Shown here piece after piece: positions 10,905-22,470 of a DNA stretch of 64,000 nt (position 1 is its first letter; every line of letters begins with the position of its first letter). This DNA comes from Codonopsis lanceolata. Its lineage: Eukaryota > Streptophyta > Magnoliopsida > Asterales > Campanulaceae. Both the position numbers and the translations under genes were made by a program. Location of the stretch: the NCBI GenBank assembly GCA_013146195.2, contig CM028377.1, forward strand, positions 162,626,545 through 162,690,544. The letters are read 5' to 3'. The notes beneath the pieces are model-generated. The model was not told where the DNA came from. It made no database searches and saw only the letters and a list, made by a program, of their open reading frames with translations.

Positions 10905-12804
10905 CTAGGTTATTGCCCATGCGATGCACGGTTGACTTAGTTTTATTTTTGAAACTTAATTTTGTAAAGAATCTGCAAACTATTTGAATGAATCAACAAC
11001 AGTAAGATGCCCACATAATTAATAAATAAATAAAAAAACGTGAGATCACGTCGAATCATCAAATCGAAAATCCATGTGAATTATCAAATCAAACAAATAT
11101 TCTATGTGTGAGTGTGAGACGAATGGAGGGGAGGGGAAGTACCACGAATACAGATTCGTCAAGGAGGTGTTTTAAGGAGGGGAAATATTTCACCGTGGTT
11201 GTTTGTGGTGTTGGTGTAACACGTTTAATCAAATTGGATAAAATATATTTTAAATTGACAAAGTTTTGGTAAAATAATAAAATTTTAAAAACTTATACCA
11301 TGAGAATTGAGAAGTCTTAATCAATTTAAACTTGTCTAAATCAAATGTAATAAAATATATCTGCTACAAACCGACTATGATAGCAAAAAATGGTAAAATT
11401 GAAGAATTTTAATCAATTGAAACACGTATATATTTTTTTACCATGAAAATAGAAAGTCCTAATCAAGTGATACACGTTTAAATCAAATGTGATAAAATTC
11501 TATCTGGTATTAACCGATTTTGACAGCAAAAAATGGTAAAAAAGAACCTTTACCATGTATAAATGAGGCATCATTTTAAAAAATCTATCCGATTTTAGTT
11601 TTTGACAGCAAAAATAAAAGAATTTATAAATATATATATGGTATCGTATGCATGGTTTTAATAGTTTTTTTTTCTTGTGCAAAAGTTGTTTATAATGAGA
11701 TGATTTTCTAAACTTGTAATAAATAATTTAAAAAAGTAATTAGAATAATTTGAAAGAAGCGAAAAATAAGGTAAATATTCAAAATTGATCATATGAATAT
11801 GTAATTGAAATATTAAAATCTACAAGAAATGATAAAATCTATTCACAAAAAACACTTTTACCATGAAAATTTGGAGTCCTAATCAAGTAAAACGTGTGTA
11901 AATCAAATGTAATAAAATCTATCTCGTACTAACCGATTTTAGTAACAAAAAATAATTAAAAAAAACGTTTACCATATATAAATGAGGTACCGATTTTAAA
12001 ATCTATCTGGTTTTAATTTTCGGCACAAAAAAAAAAGAGAAAAGAAACTACAACTTCACAAGAAGGTGTCACGTTAAAGCACATAAATTCTTTAAAACTT
12101 TAAGCATTCAACAGAAAGTCGTTATGTGTCAACAACGATTTATGTTTTAATAATAGTTAATATATTATTAATTGATGATTAATAAATATAGATTAGTAGA
12201 AGAACAAATAACATAAAAATATCCCGTGGATAATTTGTATAAATTAAATAGTAGGAAAATGGAAAGAAATAGAAATTGAAGAGTTTCAGTCAAATTAAAT
12301 TTGTATAAATTGCATAGGATAAAATATAGTTTAATTAAGTGATATTTGAAAAAAAATAAAAATAAAATCCTAAATCTTTATAATAAATTTACTCGTAAAA
12401 CTATATCCTAAATCTACATTAATAATTAATTTTGTAAGTTTGAAATTTCAAAACCAAAATTACTATTAATAAAATCTTCAAAACACTATATAATCTGTTT
12501 GAGCGTTCTTCATCTGTTTCCCATCATCTACTTGATAAGTACAAATGTGATAAAATTTATCTTAACCTACTTGATAATGTGATAAAATCTACTTGAAAAT
12601 TACAAATGTGAGAAAATTTATCCTAAACTAACGGTAAGCAGTAATTTCTTATTTATATCGTAAACTAATCAATTTTGGTAAAAAAAAAAAGATTTTTTTA
12701 TAATTCATAAAGAGTGACACGTGGCAGCACCAAATTCCTTTAAAAAATTAAGCACTTAATGAGAAAAACGTGGCGTGGCATGTTTATGTTTTAGTTATAG
12801 TAAA
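10905..12804 (-). mobile_element. Helitron-derived block, degenerate
   Basis: The left boundary shows CTAG followed (on +) by the CCCATGCGATGCACGG palindrome, the minus-strand Helitron 3' terminus, preceded by A. From about 11640 the sequence repeats the 6040-6180 region (GCAAAAGTTGTTTATAA), and 12100-12420 repeats 7840-8170 (GATTAGTAGAA, then ATCCCGTGGATAATTTGTATAAATTAAA in diverged form). A worn 5' end (TTATGTTTTAGTTATAGTA) lies near 12784-12803. It is probably more than one copy of the family at 6024-8542. No coding is seen. Confidence 0.5.
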
Positions 12805-13953
12805 CTAGTCTTTGTGCGTGCCTATGGCAGCAGCATGAGGGATGATGTCGGCGGTGGAGAAAAAATTAAAACATTTATTTGTAATTTTATTTAAAAAACA
12901 GAATGAATGGTTAAACAAAAAAAGATACACTCAATTTAAATTATTATTATCACTTCTATTGATTTAAATTGACTATTTTTCAATATAAAATTTTAGTATT
13001 TTTCTTAAATTTGTAAATAATTATTTTTATTCTTAAATAGGACAACAATACCAGTTGAAATTATACCGATTCAAAGAGAGGAGGTGGAGAGAACATGTGA
13101 GAAGGGGTGTATAGGGGTTGCTCAACCGTCGCCCCGCATGTGAAATCTCCCAAACGAAATTGAGGCAGTAGGATCTCGGTAAATGAATTGATCTCGACCC
13201 CTCATTAGCATTTATCAATTGCATATGTGCAATCCAAGTTGTATTGTAATATAGATAGATAGATAAATTAGAGGATAGATAACTAAAGTTATAGTTGGTT
13301 ATAATTAAAAATGTTTGAGCATAACTAATCTATTAATATCAAATATAAAAAATAAAACTTAAATATTACGATGATGATAAATATAATATTTTAAAAATTA
13401 ATTCAAATATTAAAACATCCGAAATTAATATGATTACTACTCCGTAGTCCATACCCTAGGAAGGTTTATTGGTTTAATATCTCTACTAGACCGTTCGGAT
13501 CAAAGCTCTGTTTGTTGTGGACTCCATACCAGTTGCATGCCTAATAGGATAGCACTTTAACACGTGGGGCCCACACATCCTCTTTTTCTCTCTCTTTCCT
13601 CCATCCACATCTCTTCTTCCCCAGTACCCACCACCGCGTCGTACGCAACTACGCACTCAAGCTTCTTCTTGCCCAACCTCCCCACCCCACCGAATTCTCG
13701 TTCCCTCTTAAATTACCACTTTGCCCATCTCAATTATTAATTCAGTTTACCCTTAATCGAGCAATTTTGGTTCATTATTTTTTTTTATTAAACCTTAAGA
13801 ATAAGAATTTGACCTAGTAACGAAATGTGAATAAATAGCAAAAGACTTACCCTTTTATATAGCTGGTCTTAAATTATTTTTTGATAAAATGCACCAACAA
13901 TTCCTGTACCTTTTCATAATAGGCTAATATCAAAAGTTATTCTTTTTTTTTAA
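12805..13953. other. Spacer with a possible further Helitron 3' end
   Basis: At 12805-12808 CTAG is preceded by A and followed by an imperfect GTGCC/GGCAG hairpin, which resembles another minus-strand Helitron 3' terminus; its 5' end was not found. The rest is AT-rich, with a short GATA run (13250-13262). No gene is seen. Confidence 0.35.
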
Positions 13954-14128
13954 TACTCAATTCGTGCAAAAAGTCTATTATTTTATTTTGAGATATTTTA
14001 CTTAAAGAGTTTATTTTTAAAAATTAAGAAATAAAAATATCATTTTATTACTAATGAATTACTAAAAGTATTATTTAATTAAAAAATTATTTTTAAAACG
14101 AAACTATTTACTCAAAACGAAGAGAGTA
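13954..14128. mobile_element. Stowaway MITE, diverged
   Basis: Left end TACTCAATTCGTGCAAA and right end AAAACGAAGAGAGTA, with TA at both edges. The interior resembles the copy at 19379-19558, including TTTATTACTAATGAATTACT. Confidence 0.65.
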
Positions 14129-14904
14129 ATTAAATACGAGTAAATTCGGTCTTTTAAAATAAAAGATTCACATAGAAGAAAATACTCCTCAAAATCGATC
14201 ACGTGATGCCACACGTCAAACGGACATTTAACGAAAAAATGTAAATGCGGTTCGAGGGTATGAAAATTATACAAGGATAAAAAAACACGAAAGAAAATTA
14301 GGGATACGTTTTTTGCTATTGTAATTAATGTATTTTATCCAATAGTTTTTTTAAGGTAAATTTGAATTGAGTTTTAACTTGACTAAAATTATGCAATTTG
14401 TTTAAGATTAGTCTAATTATATCACGAATCCAATTGAAGTCAAATTTAAACTGAAGTTAACGGCTCGTTTATTTTGTCATATACTCCATATATACCAACT
14501 ATCCAAACCAAGTCAAACTCGAGTCAACAAAATTTATTTACTATCCTGCATTTGGCTCCTCTTCGCGGGAGCCGAGCCCTTTTGTTAGTATTAAAAAAAG
14601 AGAGAATAGGGGTACCACAGTAAATGGATGTCTCGTTCGAAAGCAACACCCGCACCACCCTTCGTTCCCGGCTTCGTGTTCCCATCTCTCTCTCTCTATC
14701 TCTACATATCTATATTATATTTTCTTTGTATATTATACATATACACGCAAACACGGACGTGCAATGTATATGAAATGATTCAACTACAAATTTTGATTCA
14801 TCAAATCCCTAATTTCGCTCAAATTTTGAACCAATTTGTACAAACGCTTTGATCTACAGCTGTTACTTTAACCGACTGCGAATAAGTGAATCTTAACTGA
14901 ATCA
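14129..14904 (+). promoter_or_regulatory. Upstream region and 5' UTR of the lipase gene
   Basis: About 780 bases between the MITE and the lipase start codon. A CT-rich run (14684-14703) and TATA-like stretches (TATATTATATTTTC at about 14710, GTATATTATACATATAC at about 14729) lie 160-200 bases before the ATG. The transcription start cannot be fixed from sequence. Confidence 0.4.
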
Positions 14905-17900
14905 ATGGCTGCAACAACAATGGCAACGGCCGCCGGAGCGGTGGTGCTGATGTACTACGTAATAAGTCGGAGGTTATCATCGGCGGCGAAGGATGCCGCT
15001 GCCACGGATGAGGACGGCGATCATGACGACGAGTATTCGAAATCAAGTAGATCCATGAGGCTAAAGAGGAAGATCACGCGAAGGCCAGCTCAAGCGCCGG
15101 CGACGTGGCTAGAAACAATGTCTACGTTATCGGAGACGCTTAGGTTTACGTATTCGGAAACCCTAGGCAAATGGCCTATCGGAGATTTAGCTTTTGGAAT
15201 TAATTTTTTAATTCGAAGGCAGGTACGGCGCGCACTCCTTATCACAAATTTAGATGTCTATTACATGTGTTTTATATCGATAATTTGTACAGTGATAGTG
15301 AATGTGTTCGATTAATTGACCTGAAATTTTCCATTGCAATTGCATACAGATAAATCACTATCATTTGTACACTGATAGTGAACCTGATACACTAATTAAC
15401 CTCAGTTTTGCAAATTGAATAGTTTTGATTTTGATATTTTTGTGCATTGAGACTGATTGTCTTTGAAACTTATCAGAAACTGGAAGCTTAATTTTATAAT
15501 GAGACTTTGAGTGGCATTACCTTATTTAAAGGAAAGTAGAATTTGGAAAATAGAATTAATGCCGGTATTAGGTGTACTTTGATTTTTAGGCTTTTGTTTT
15601 TTGCTTATTGAAATGCAACAAAATTAACGATATAGTTTGGTAAATAAATGAACTCGATCGTGCTTTTTTGTGCTTATTTGATGTTTCTATCTTTTTTATG
15701 ACTGCAGATAGTTGAAAGTTGATTCATTAATGAGTGCTAAATGTTCATATACAGGGTAATGTACAAGTGGCAAGTGTATATGCTGGTGAAAATTGTATAC
15801 GACTGAGGGGACCTGAAATAATTGCAGAGTTAAAACAGTATTTGAGGTTATTGACTCATTGCATGCTTTTCTCGAAGAAGCCATTTCCAGTTTTCTTGGA
15901 GTCTGCTGGTTATTCTCAGACAGATGTTCTCCTACAGAAACCAAAAGCAGGGGTATGCAGAACTCTTTAATGTTGTTGTATGGTTAAGTTTTGATTGCTC
16001 ATGAAAGCAATGAGCCTTTTCTGGTTACATTTATGAGTTAACTTGTAATTTCTTATTTGCAGCTTTTGAAGCCCGCCTTCACAATTTTATGCGATAGAAA
16101 CTCAAAGTGCTACCTTTTAATGATTCGTGGCACACATAGCATCAAAGATACACTTACTGCAGCAACTGGTGCGGTGGTCCCTTTTCATCATTCCGTTTTA
16201 CATGATGGTGGAATAAGCAACCTAATTTTAGGATATGCACATTGTGGGATGGTTGCTGCTGCTCGTTGGATTGCAAAGCTCAGCACTCCTTTTCTGCTAA
16301 AGGCCCTTGATCAAAATCCTGATTATGAAGTGAAGGTAGATTCGACTTATGATTTTACCTTTTAATGTCATCTTTGCAGAATCGATATTACTTCTTCATA
16401 GTAGTGAAGATACGAACTCCGGTTCCTCTATTATGCGAATGCGAGTTATAAGCCTTCAACTTCAAGTAAATAATGACAAAACAAAACATGCTACATAATA
16501 TAATCCATTTGAAACAAAACATACAAGGAATTGTTTATTGGGAAAGAAGCTGGAAGAAAATTGCATACTTTACGGTGCAGTCAGATAATTTCTGTACTGA
16601 TTGTATGGACCTTGAAAGTGATTTAACGAGCCCTCCGTTTTCATTTACAGATTGTTGGCCATTCACTTGGTGGTGGTACTGCTGCACTCTTAACATACAT
16701 TCTTCGAGAACAGAAAGAGTTATCCTCAATCACTTGCATCACATTTGCGCCAGGCATGTATTATTTACATATAAACCTAATTATCTTCATTTGAGTTGAT
16801 AGTCAAAGTGTGGGTTACAGAATATTCACTGAATTGAATGTGAGATAGGTTATCTATGCTCACCTCACGTTGAGCTCGGCCAACATAGTAATTTTGCTCA
16901 AAGGTTGGACCTTGAATAGTTATAGCTGGGAACCTAATCACCCATTCACAATTAAGTCAATTGTATTTTTTTTAATTTGAAGGTCTAGTTCTCCGGTTTT
17001 ATTCAACTGAGAATTATATGAGGCTAAGGCTTGAACTCAATTCAACTCAATCTATCACCTATGTCCCAATTACTTGGGGCCAGCATTTCAAATTAGGCTT
17101 TTTGGGAGAAAGGTCTTTTGTGTGTGCTTATTATAGTATTAAAAGATTGCAAGCTAGCTTGAAATCGACTTGCCCTGAGTTGACTCTACCTGACTCGGTC
17201 TCATGTAATATATATATTATACTCCCTCCGTCCCAAAATTATTGTCTAGTTGGACCGGGCACACGGATTACGAAAAAGAACTTAACTTGATTGTTAATAT
17301 TGGTATAATGTTTATTCTTCATTAAAGCCCATGTGCATGTGGCACATAATTAAAATAGGAAGAAAAAGTAAGGATAAAATAGTAAAAATGTTGTCTTTAA
17401 AAGGAAACTTGCAAACTAGACAATATTTTTGGGTTGGACGAAAAAAAAAGCAGGACAATAATTTTGGGACGGAGGGAGTAATATGTATTAATATGATATA
17501 TAATTTTTGTTATTTGATTTTCCCCAAATCTAATTACCCTAAGTCCCTAGTTCCCAATTCCAAAATCGACGACACTTCGCTCACAGTTTAATTGAGACGA
17601 GAAACCATCATCCCTTCCCCTTCCCGGACCCTAGCTATGCTCGATCTCGAATCCCTCATTGTTATTGAAGGTTTGCGGTCCACCGACGTTTGACTCCTGT
17701 CTTTCCTCTCTTTGCTCCCTAGCCACAATGACGTTAACTCAAGAGTTTGCTGCTTGCCCGCTTGACGACTGACGACCTGGAACTGCAAAGAAGGAGAAGA
17801 AGTGGTAGTGTGGCAGTAGTGTAGTGTAGTGCGGCAGCAGCTGTTGATTGGGCCGTGATGGAAGGAGAGGAGAGGAACGAATACCACTAATGGCTTTTAG

Positions 17901-20900
17901 GATTTTTAAGGGTGCGAAATTAGGGTTTAAGCATGATTTTGCCTGAGTGTCTGGCCCAATAAGATCTGAAGTCCATTAAGTCAACCAGATCAAACTGAAG
18001 ACTCGACTAGATTCGTGGATTCGAGCTCAACTCGTGAGTAGCTCGTCTAGTTGAGGTGAGCCAAGTATTTTAGGGCCCCCGAAAGCCTGGCTTGAACTAG
18101 TTATGGCCCGACTTAACAAGAAATTGATGAACCGTCTTGAGTTTGAGGGAAAATAGGCTTGGCCCGGCTCACCTACCGGCCTAATGTGAAAAGTCTCATT
18201 CTTTAGTGTAACAATATGAAGAATAGCAGCAATTAAAGTTCAAGCCACTTATCGACAATTCAAATTTTGTAGAGCTAATTAGTTCTCTTCAAAGAAATGG
18301 CTTGAAAATTAAAAAAAAAAAATTATGCCATTCCACCGAGTGAATACCCTAGTTTTTTCCTGATAAACTCTTTTTTCTTCCTCTACTTAACTGTGTCTAT
18401 AATTTTTACTGATGTGGGTTATATGCTGCGGTAACTGATGCTTAGTAATATTAAATGTCTACTGCCTATTGGGATCGTGTTGTGTTAAATTGAAGTTCTA
18501 TCTTGCAGCTGCTTGTATGACGTGGGAATTGGCAGAGTCAGGCAAGCACTTCATTACTACAATCATTAATGGTTCTGATTTGGTTCCTACTTTCTCAACT
18601 GCTTCTATAGATGATCTTCGTTCTGAGGTTTGGAAACTCTTTTCTTATTGTATTCTCAATCAATACTCCATCTGCCCCAACATATAGTTCATGTTCCTTT
18701 TTGGGACAACTCTGAAAGAGAGAAAGATAATTGGATTTCCTACTTAATTAACCATCCTATAGTAATATTTCAAAAAGTTTCCCTTGCTTCATCTAATATA
18801 TAATTTGGAAATCCCATCTCATACACTGATACACTGAGCTGTCTTCTGTTCTACTCTTGTAATCTTGCTCCTTTAAATAAATGTAAAATATTAAGTGGAT
18901 TCTGCACTACATAAAGTTGAAGTTGGGGATAAATGTGAAAGCATGGGATAGGGCTCTTATAAATCATAAAGGATTGTGGTTAAAAGTATGTTTGACCTTT
19001 TTCATCAGGTCACAGCGTCATCTTGGTTAAATGATCTGCGTGATCAAGTAGAGCATACTAGAGTTTTAAATGTTGTTTATCGCTCAGCAACTGCTCTGGG
19101 TTCACGTCTTCCATCAATAGCTAATGCAAGAGCAAAGGTTGCTGGTGCAGGTGCATTTCTCCGCCCAGTTTCCAGCAGTACTCAGGTAACATGTTGCTTA
19201 GTTTCTCCTTCAAAGATCCATAAGAAAAATATCTCTAGAAAGGTTGCAAATCTTGTGATATGTACGATGGACATTTATTTATAGAAGTCCAAATGTCCAA
19301 TGAGTGATTATTAATACAAAATAAAGATTAAAAGTTGAATTCTGATTCAGCCTTGCACATGCAGTGATATATTATATACTCCCTCCGTTCCGGGCAAAGA
19401 GTCCTTGTTTGAAAGTCAAACTTTTTAAGAAAATGTCACTTTTAGAAGTCCATTTGTAATAAAATGACTTTTTTACTCCTTAATTTTTGAAAGTCGACTC
19501 TTTAAGTGAAACATCTTAAAATGGAATAGTGAACTTTTTGTCCGGAACGGAGGGAATATCATATATAGCTATAGTTTGGTCACTTATATCTCAGTGATAC
19601 ATCAAATTCCCTAAGTTCTCAAAGAGTAGGGTGCGGTATTTGTGGAAGTCAATCAATTTCAAAGAAATTGTCGTGTTTTCACATCTACTCCAGTACTCAT
19701 GTTAAATAAATGTAGAACTTTGGTAGGCTTGTTCCAAGGTTAGATTTGAAAATCCCTTATGATATGCTTCCTATATTTGGAGTTCTGGGCCCCAAGGAAA
19801 TGGTTTCTCAGATAATGGAGAAACTTCTCTTTCCATTACACTCAAATAGTACACATTTGAACAGTATTAATTCTCTTATGACGAAATTCTTTGTTCCATC
19901 CAACTTGTTTATGAAATATATAAGGGGTAGAGTCATGGAAATTGCAAACTTCATTTTCAAAAAAACTCTTTGAAGGAATATCCTAAAGAGTATAGGACAA
20001 TTTGAGAGTGGCGTGGAGGGAGTAATATGGTAGGAACCAGGGAGTGGTATAAAATTCAAACTGCCTACCAAAAATAGATGTTGTGATCTGTAAAAGCTGC
20101 ATATTTCTTCTTGGCTTTTCGTAGTAAAAGTTTGATTACTTGGGGACAGTCGTTTTATAAATTAAGTGATTTCTTGGTACCAGGTAGGAACTCAACTCAC
20201 TCGGTCTTTGTTCTAGTTACTTGTATAGGCTACATGAATCCTCTTTCACCTTTCGGTTAGTCTAATGCTGACCTCAAGGTCTTTGCCTGAGTGTCCTTGC
20301 ATTTTATCTTAGACGAGTTTTAAACTACTCCCTTTGCCCCATAATGGTCTCTTTTCAGTTGTTTGAGGAAGTTAAGGAAGTGGACTTTTAAGCAATGTTG
20401 TTACACAAGTACATAATTACCCTTAACGTCCACATTATAAGATTATAGCATTGCAAGTGCACATTTGGCTAAGGTGAATTAAGTAACTTAATCAGAAAAT
20501 AAACATTCATTTTGGGACAGCTGGATTACCATTCAGTTTGTGTTTTTCCCATGTTTCAAGTGCAGTTTTACCTTACACGAGTTTTAAACTACTCCGTCTG
20601 TCTTTTTTGGTTATTTGAGAAATTTTGTTGCACAAATATAATTTTTTTGTCGTTGATAAGTAATAGATAATTACCCTTTAGTGTCCACATTATAACATTA
20701 TAGCATTGTAGGTGCACGTTGGTGGGAGAGATGGCAAGGGCACTCAGGCAAACATCTAGTTCTAATCCTCGTACCAACAAGGGGTCATACTTTACCTATT
20801 AAAGTGAATTTAGTAACTTAATTTGAAAATGAACACTCATTTTGGGACAGAGGGAGTGCTATTCAGTTTATTCTAATTTTGTGCTTTCCCATGTTTCAAG

Positions 20901-21919
20901 TGCATGCATGATCAACTGCTAGTGTACACAAAGTAACTCGACCAAAAAACAAACTGATCGAAACTGCCCCTCTGAAGTGAAAGGGCCTCTTCATTTTATT
21001 TTTCGTAATGAACAAATTTGCCTTCCACCTATAAAAATTTGGTAGGCGATATGTTCCCTCCTGAGTATGGAAAATGCTACGTTCTATACCTAACTGTATT
21101 ATTATGCATTTTTCCACCAATGTTTAAATGTATAATGAGAAATATTTGCATGTTGAACCGTAGGTTGTGATGAGGCGTGCTCAAAATGTAGCTCAGGCTG
21201 TTGTCAAAACCCGCTCAACCCTATCTTCATGGTCTTGTATGGGTGCACGTCGGCGTGCTGTTGGCTCTTTACCAAACCCTATAGAGGATGATTTTTCCGA
21301 AATGTCCCATATAATTGAAAGAACACCTGAATTGCATGTGCCTGATGTGGTAAATATGGACACCGAGACAGAAACAGACATTAGAGACAGATGTTCTTCT
21401 TCAAGTGGTGGATCTGGGCACGATGACTCCGATGAAGAGGAAGAGCTTATTCCGGTGAACAATGTTCCATCCAACATGGAAGACATCACAGAAGGCGAAT
21501 TGTGGTATGAACTGGAGAAGGAACTTCAGAGGCAGGAGAGTGATGACAACATCCAGGCTCAAGAAGAAGAGGAGGCCATGGCAGAGGAAATAAGAGAAGA
21601 GAAGGTGCTGGCTGATGCAGTAGATAGCAAAAAGCCCATCTCGTCCTTGGATATTACGGAAGACCACCATTTCTATCCCCCAGGAAGAATAATGCATATA
21701 GTTGCTTTACTTTTGTCTGATCCTAGTAATACAGGGCAGGATGGTCCTATCGAGGAGCATGAACATGTTGGTATCTATGAGACGCCTAGAGATCTGTACA
21801 GTAAGCTTCGGTTGTCGAGAACGATGATTAAAGATCACTATATGCCTATGTATAAGAAGATGATTGAAATGTTATTAGGGGAGCTAGAAAATGATGAAGA
21901 TTCTAGTTGTGTAATGTAA
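14905..21919 (+). CDS. Class 3 lipase (diacylglycerol-lipase-like alpha/beta hydrolase), 7 exons
   Basis: Exons are 14905-15222, 15755-15952, 16063-16335, 16651-16753, 18509-18627, 19009-19185 and 21164-21919; spliced they give 647 residues with no frame break. Residues 7-20 are a hydrophobic N-terminal segment, suggesting a membrane anchor. The nucleophile elbow GHSLG holds Ser268; Asp321 in NGSDLVP and His574 in PPGRIMHI complete a plausible triad. FAPAACMTWELAESG is typical of the plant family annotated as mono/diacylglycerol lipase N-terminal plus lipase class 3, whose members are about 640-660 residues. Residues 455-540 are acidic and low complexity. The reaction (acylglycerol ester hydrolysis) is inferred from the family. 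Intron 4 has a GC donor (16754) instead of GT. Intron 4 and intron 6 carry Stowaway MITEs. The gene converges on the minus-strand gene at 22471. Confidence 0.9.
17220..17480. mobile_element. Stowaway MITE in lipase intron 4
   Basis: The termini CTCCCTCCGTCCCAAAATTA and TAATTTTGGGACGGAGGGAG form near-perfect inverted repeats bounded by TA. It belongs to the same family as the copy at 59428-60191 (shared GCATGTGGCACATAATTAAA). Confidence 0.9.
17481..18508. other. Remainder of lipase intron 4
   Basis: Intronic DNA without recognisable coding. Ends in the branch and acceptor region TCTATCTTGCAG at 18497-18508. Confidence 0.6.
19377..19558. mobile_element. Stowaway MITE in lipase intron 6
   Basis: Left end CTCCCTCCGTTCCGGGCAAA and right end TTTGTCCGGAACGGAGGGAA are inverted repeats with TA on each side. 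About 180 bp; the best-preserved member of this MITE family in the window. Confidence 0.92.
20298..20905. repeat. Tandem direct duplication of a MITE and its flank in intron 6
   Basis: Two neighbouring units, about 20298-20565 and 20566-20905, share GACGAGTTTTAAACTACTCC, a diverged MITE body (TGTCCACATTATAA; CATTTTGGGACAG), and then a flank with CCCATGTTTCAAGTGCA. The second unit carries about 60 additional bases. The shared flank shows that the MITE was duplicated together with host DNA rather than inserted twice. Confidence 0.7.
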
Positions 21920-22470
21920 CGATGGATTATATAGGTATATTTGCACATCCCAGAGTTGTAATATGCAATTTTTTGCCTTTCCCATTTGAAAGAAAACAGC
22001 ATTCATTTGTATAGAAATGCATCAATTATATAATATGAAGTGTTACTTGGTATGGATGGCAAAACCAAACCAAATCGAACTGAAAAGCTGAATTTTATAT
22101 CAGTCTGAGCTACACTAGGATCAAATATAGAAACTGCAACTTCGGAGGTCAAATGTTAATGTAAATGTACAAAGGCAATGGCCAACGATACAACACTATC
22201 AAACTACATGAGTTACATGAGTATCTGAAACGTACAAGTTCAGGTATATTAGCAATAGAGAAATTCCAACATTCTTTTGCTGGCTATCGGAAGCCAAACC
22301 AGTTTGGGTGGAGGAAATATTAAAATAAAAATTACACAAGATTCACAACTCGCGCCAATCTTTCCTTGGTGCCTGACCAAGCTTAAGTTTCTTTGGATTG
22401 AAGCAAGAATACGATTTAACCCTAAATACCAGACTGCTATAGATGGCTTCTCACTTCGGTGAGGTTAATC
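21920..22470. other. Convergent intergenic region
   Basis: About 550 bases between the stop codons of the lipase (+) and the cyclotransferase-fold gene (-). It must hold both 3' UTRs. AT-rich tracts are present, but no polyadenylation site can be assigned with confidence. Confidence 0.5.

Noticed and set aside
14819..15046. A minus-strand frame opposite lipase exon 1
   Set aside because: Shadow of the coding exon and 5' UTR; no independent support.
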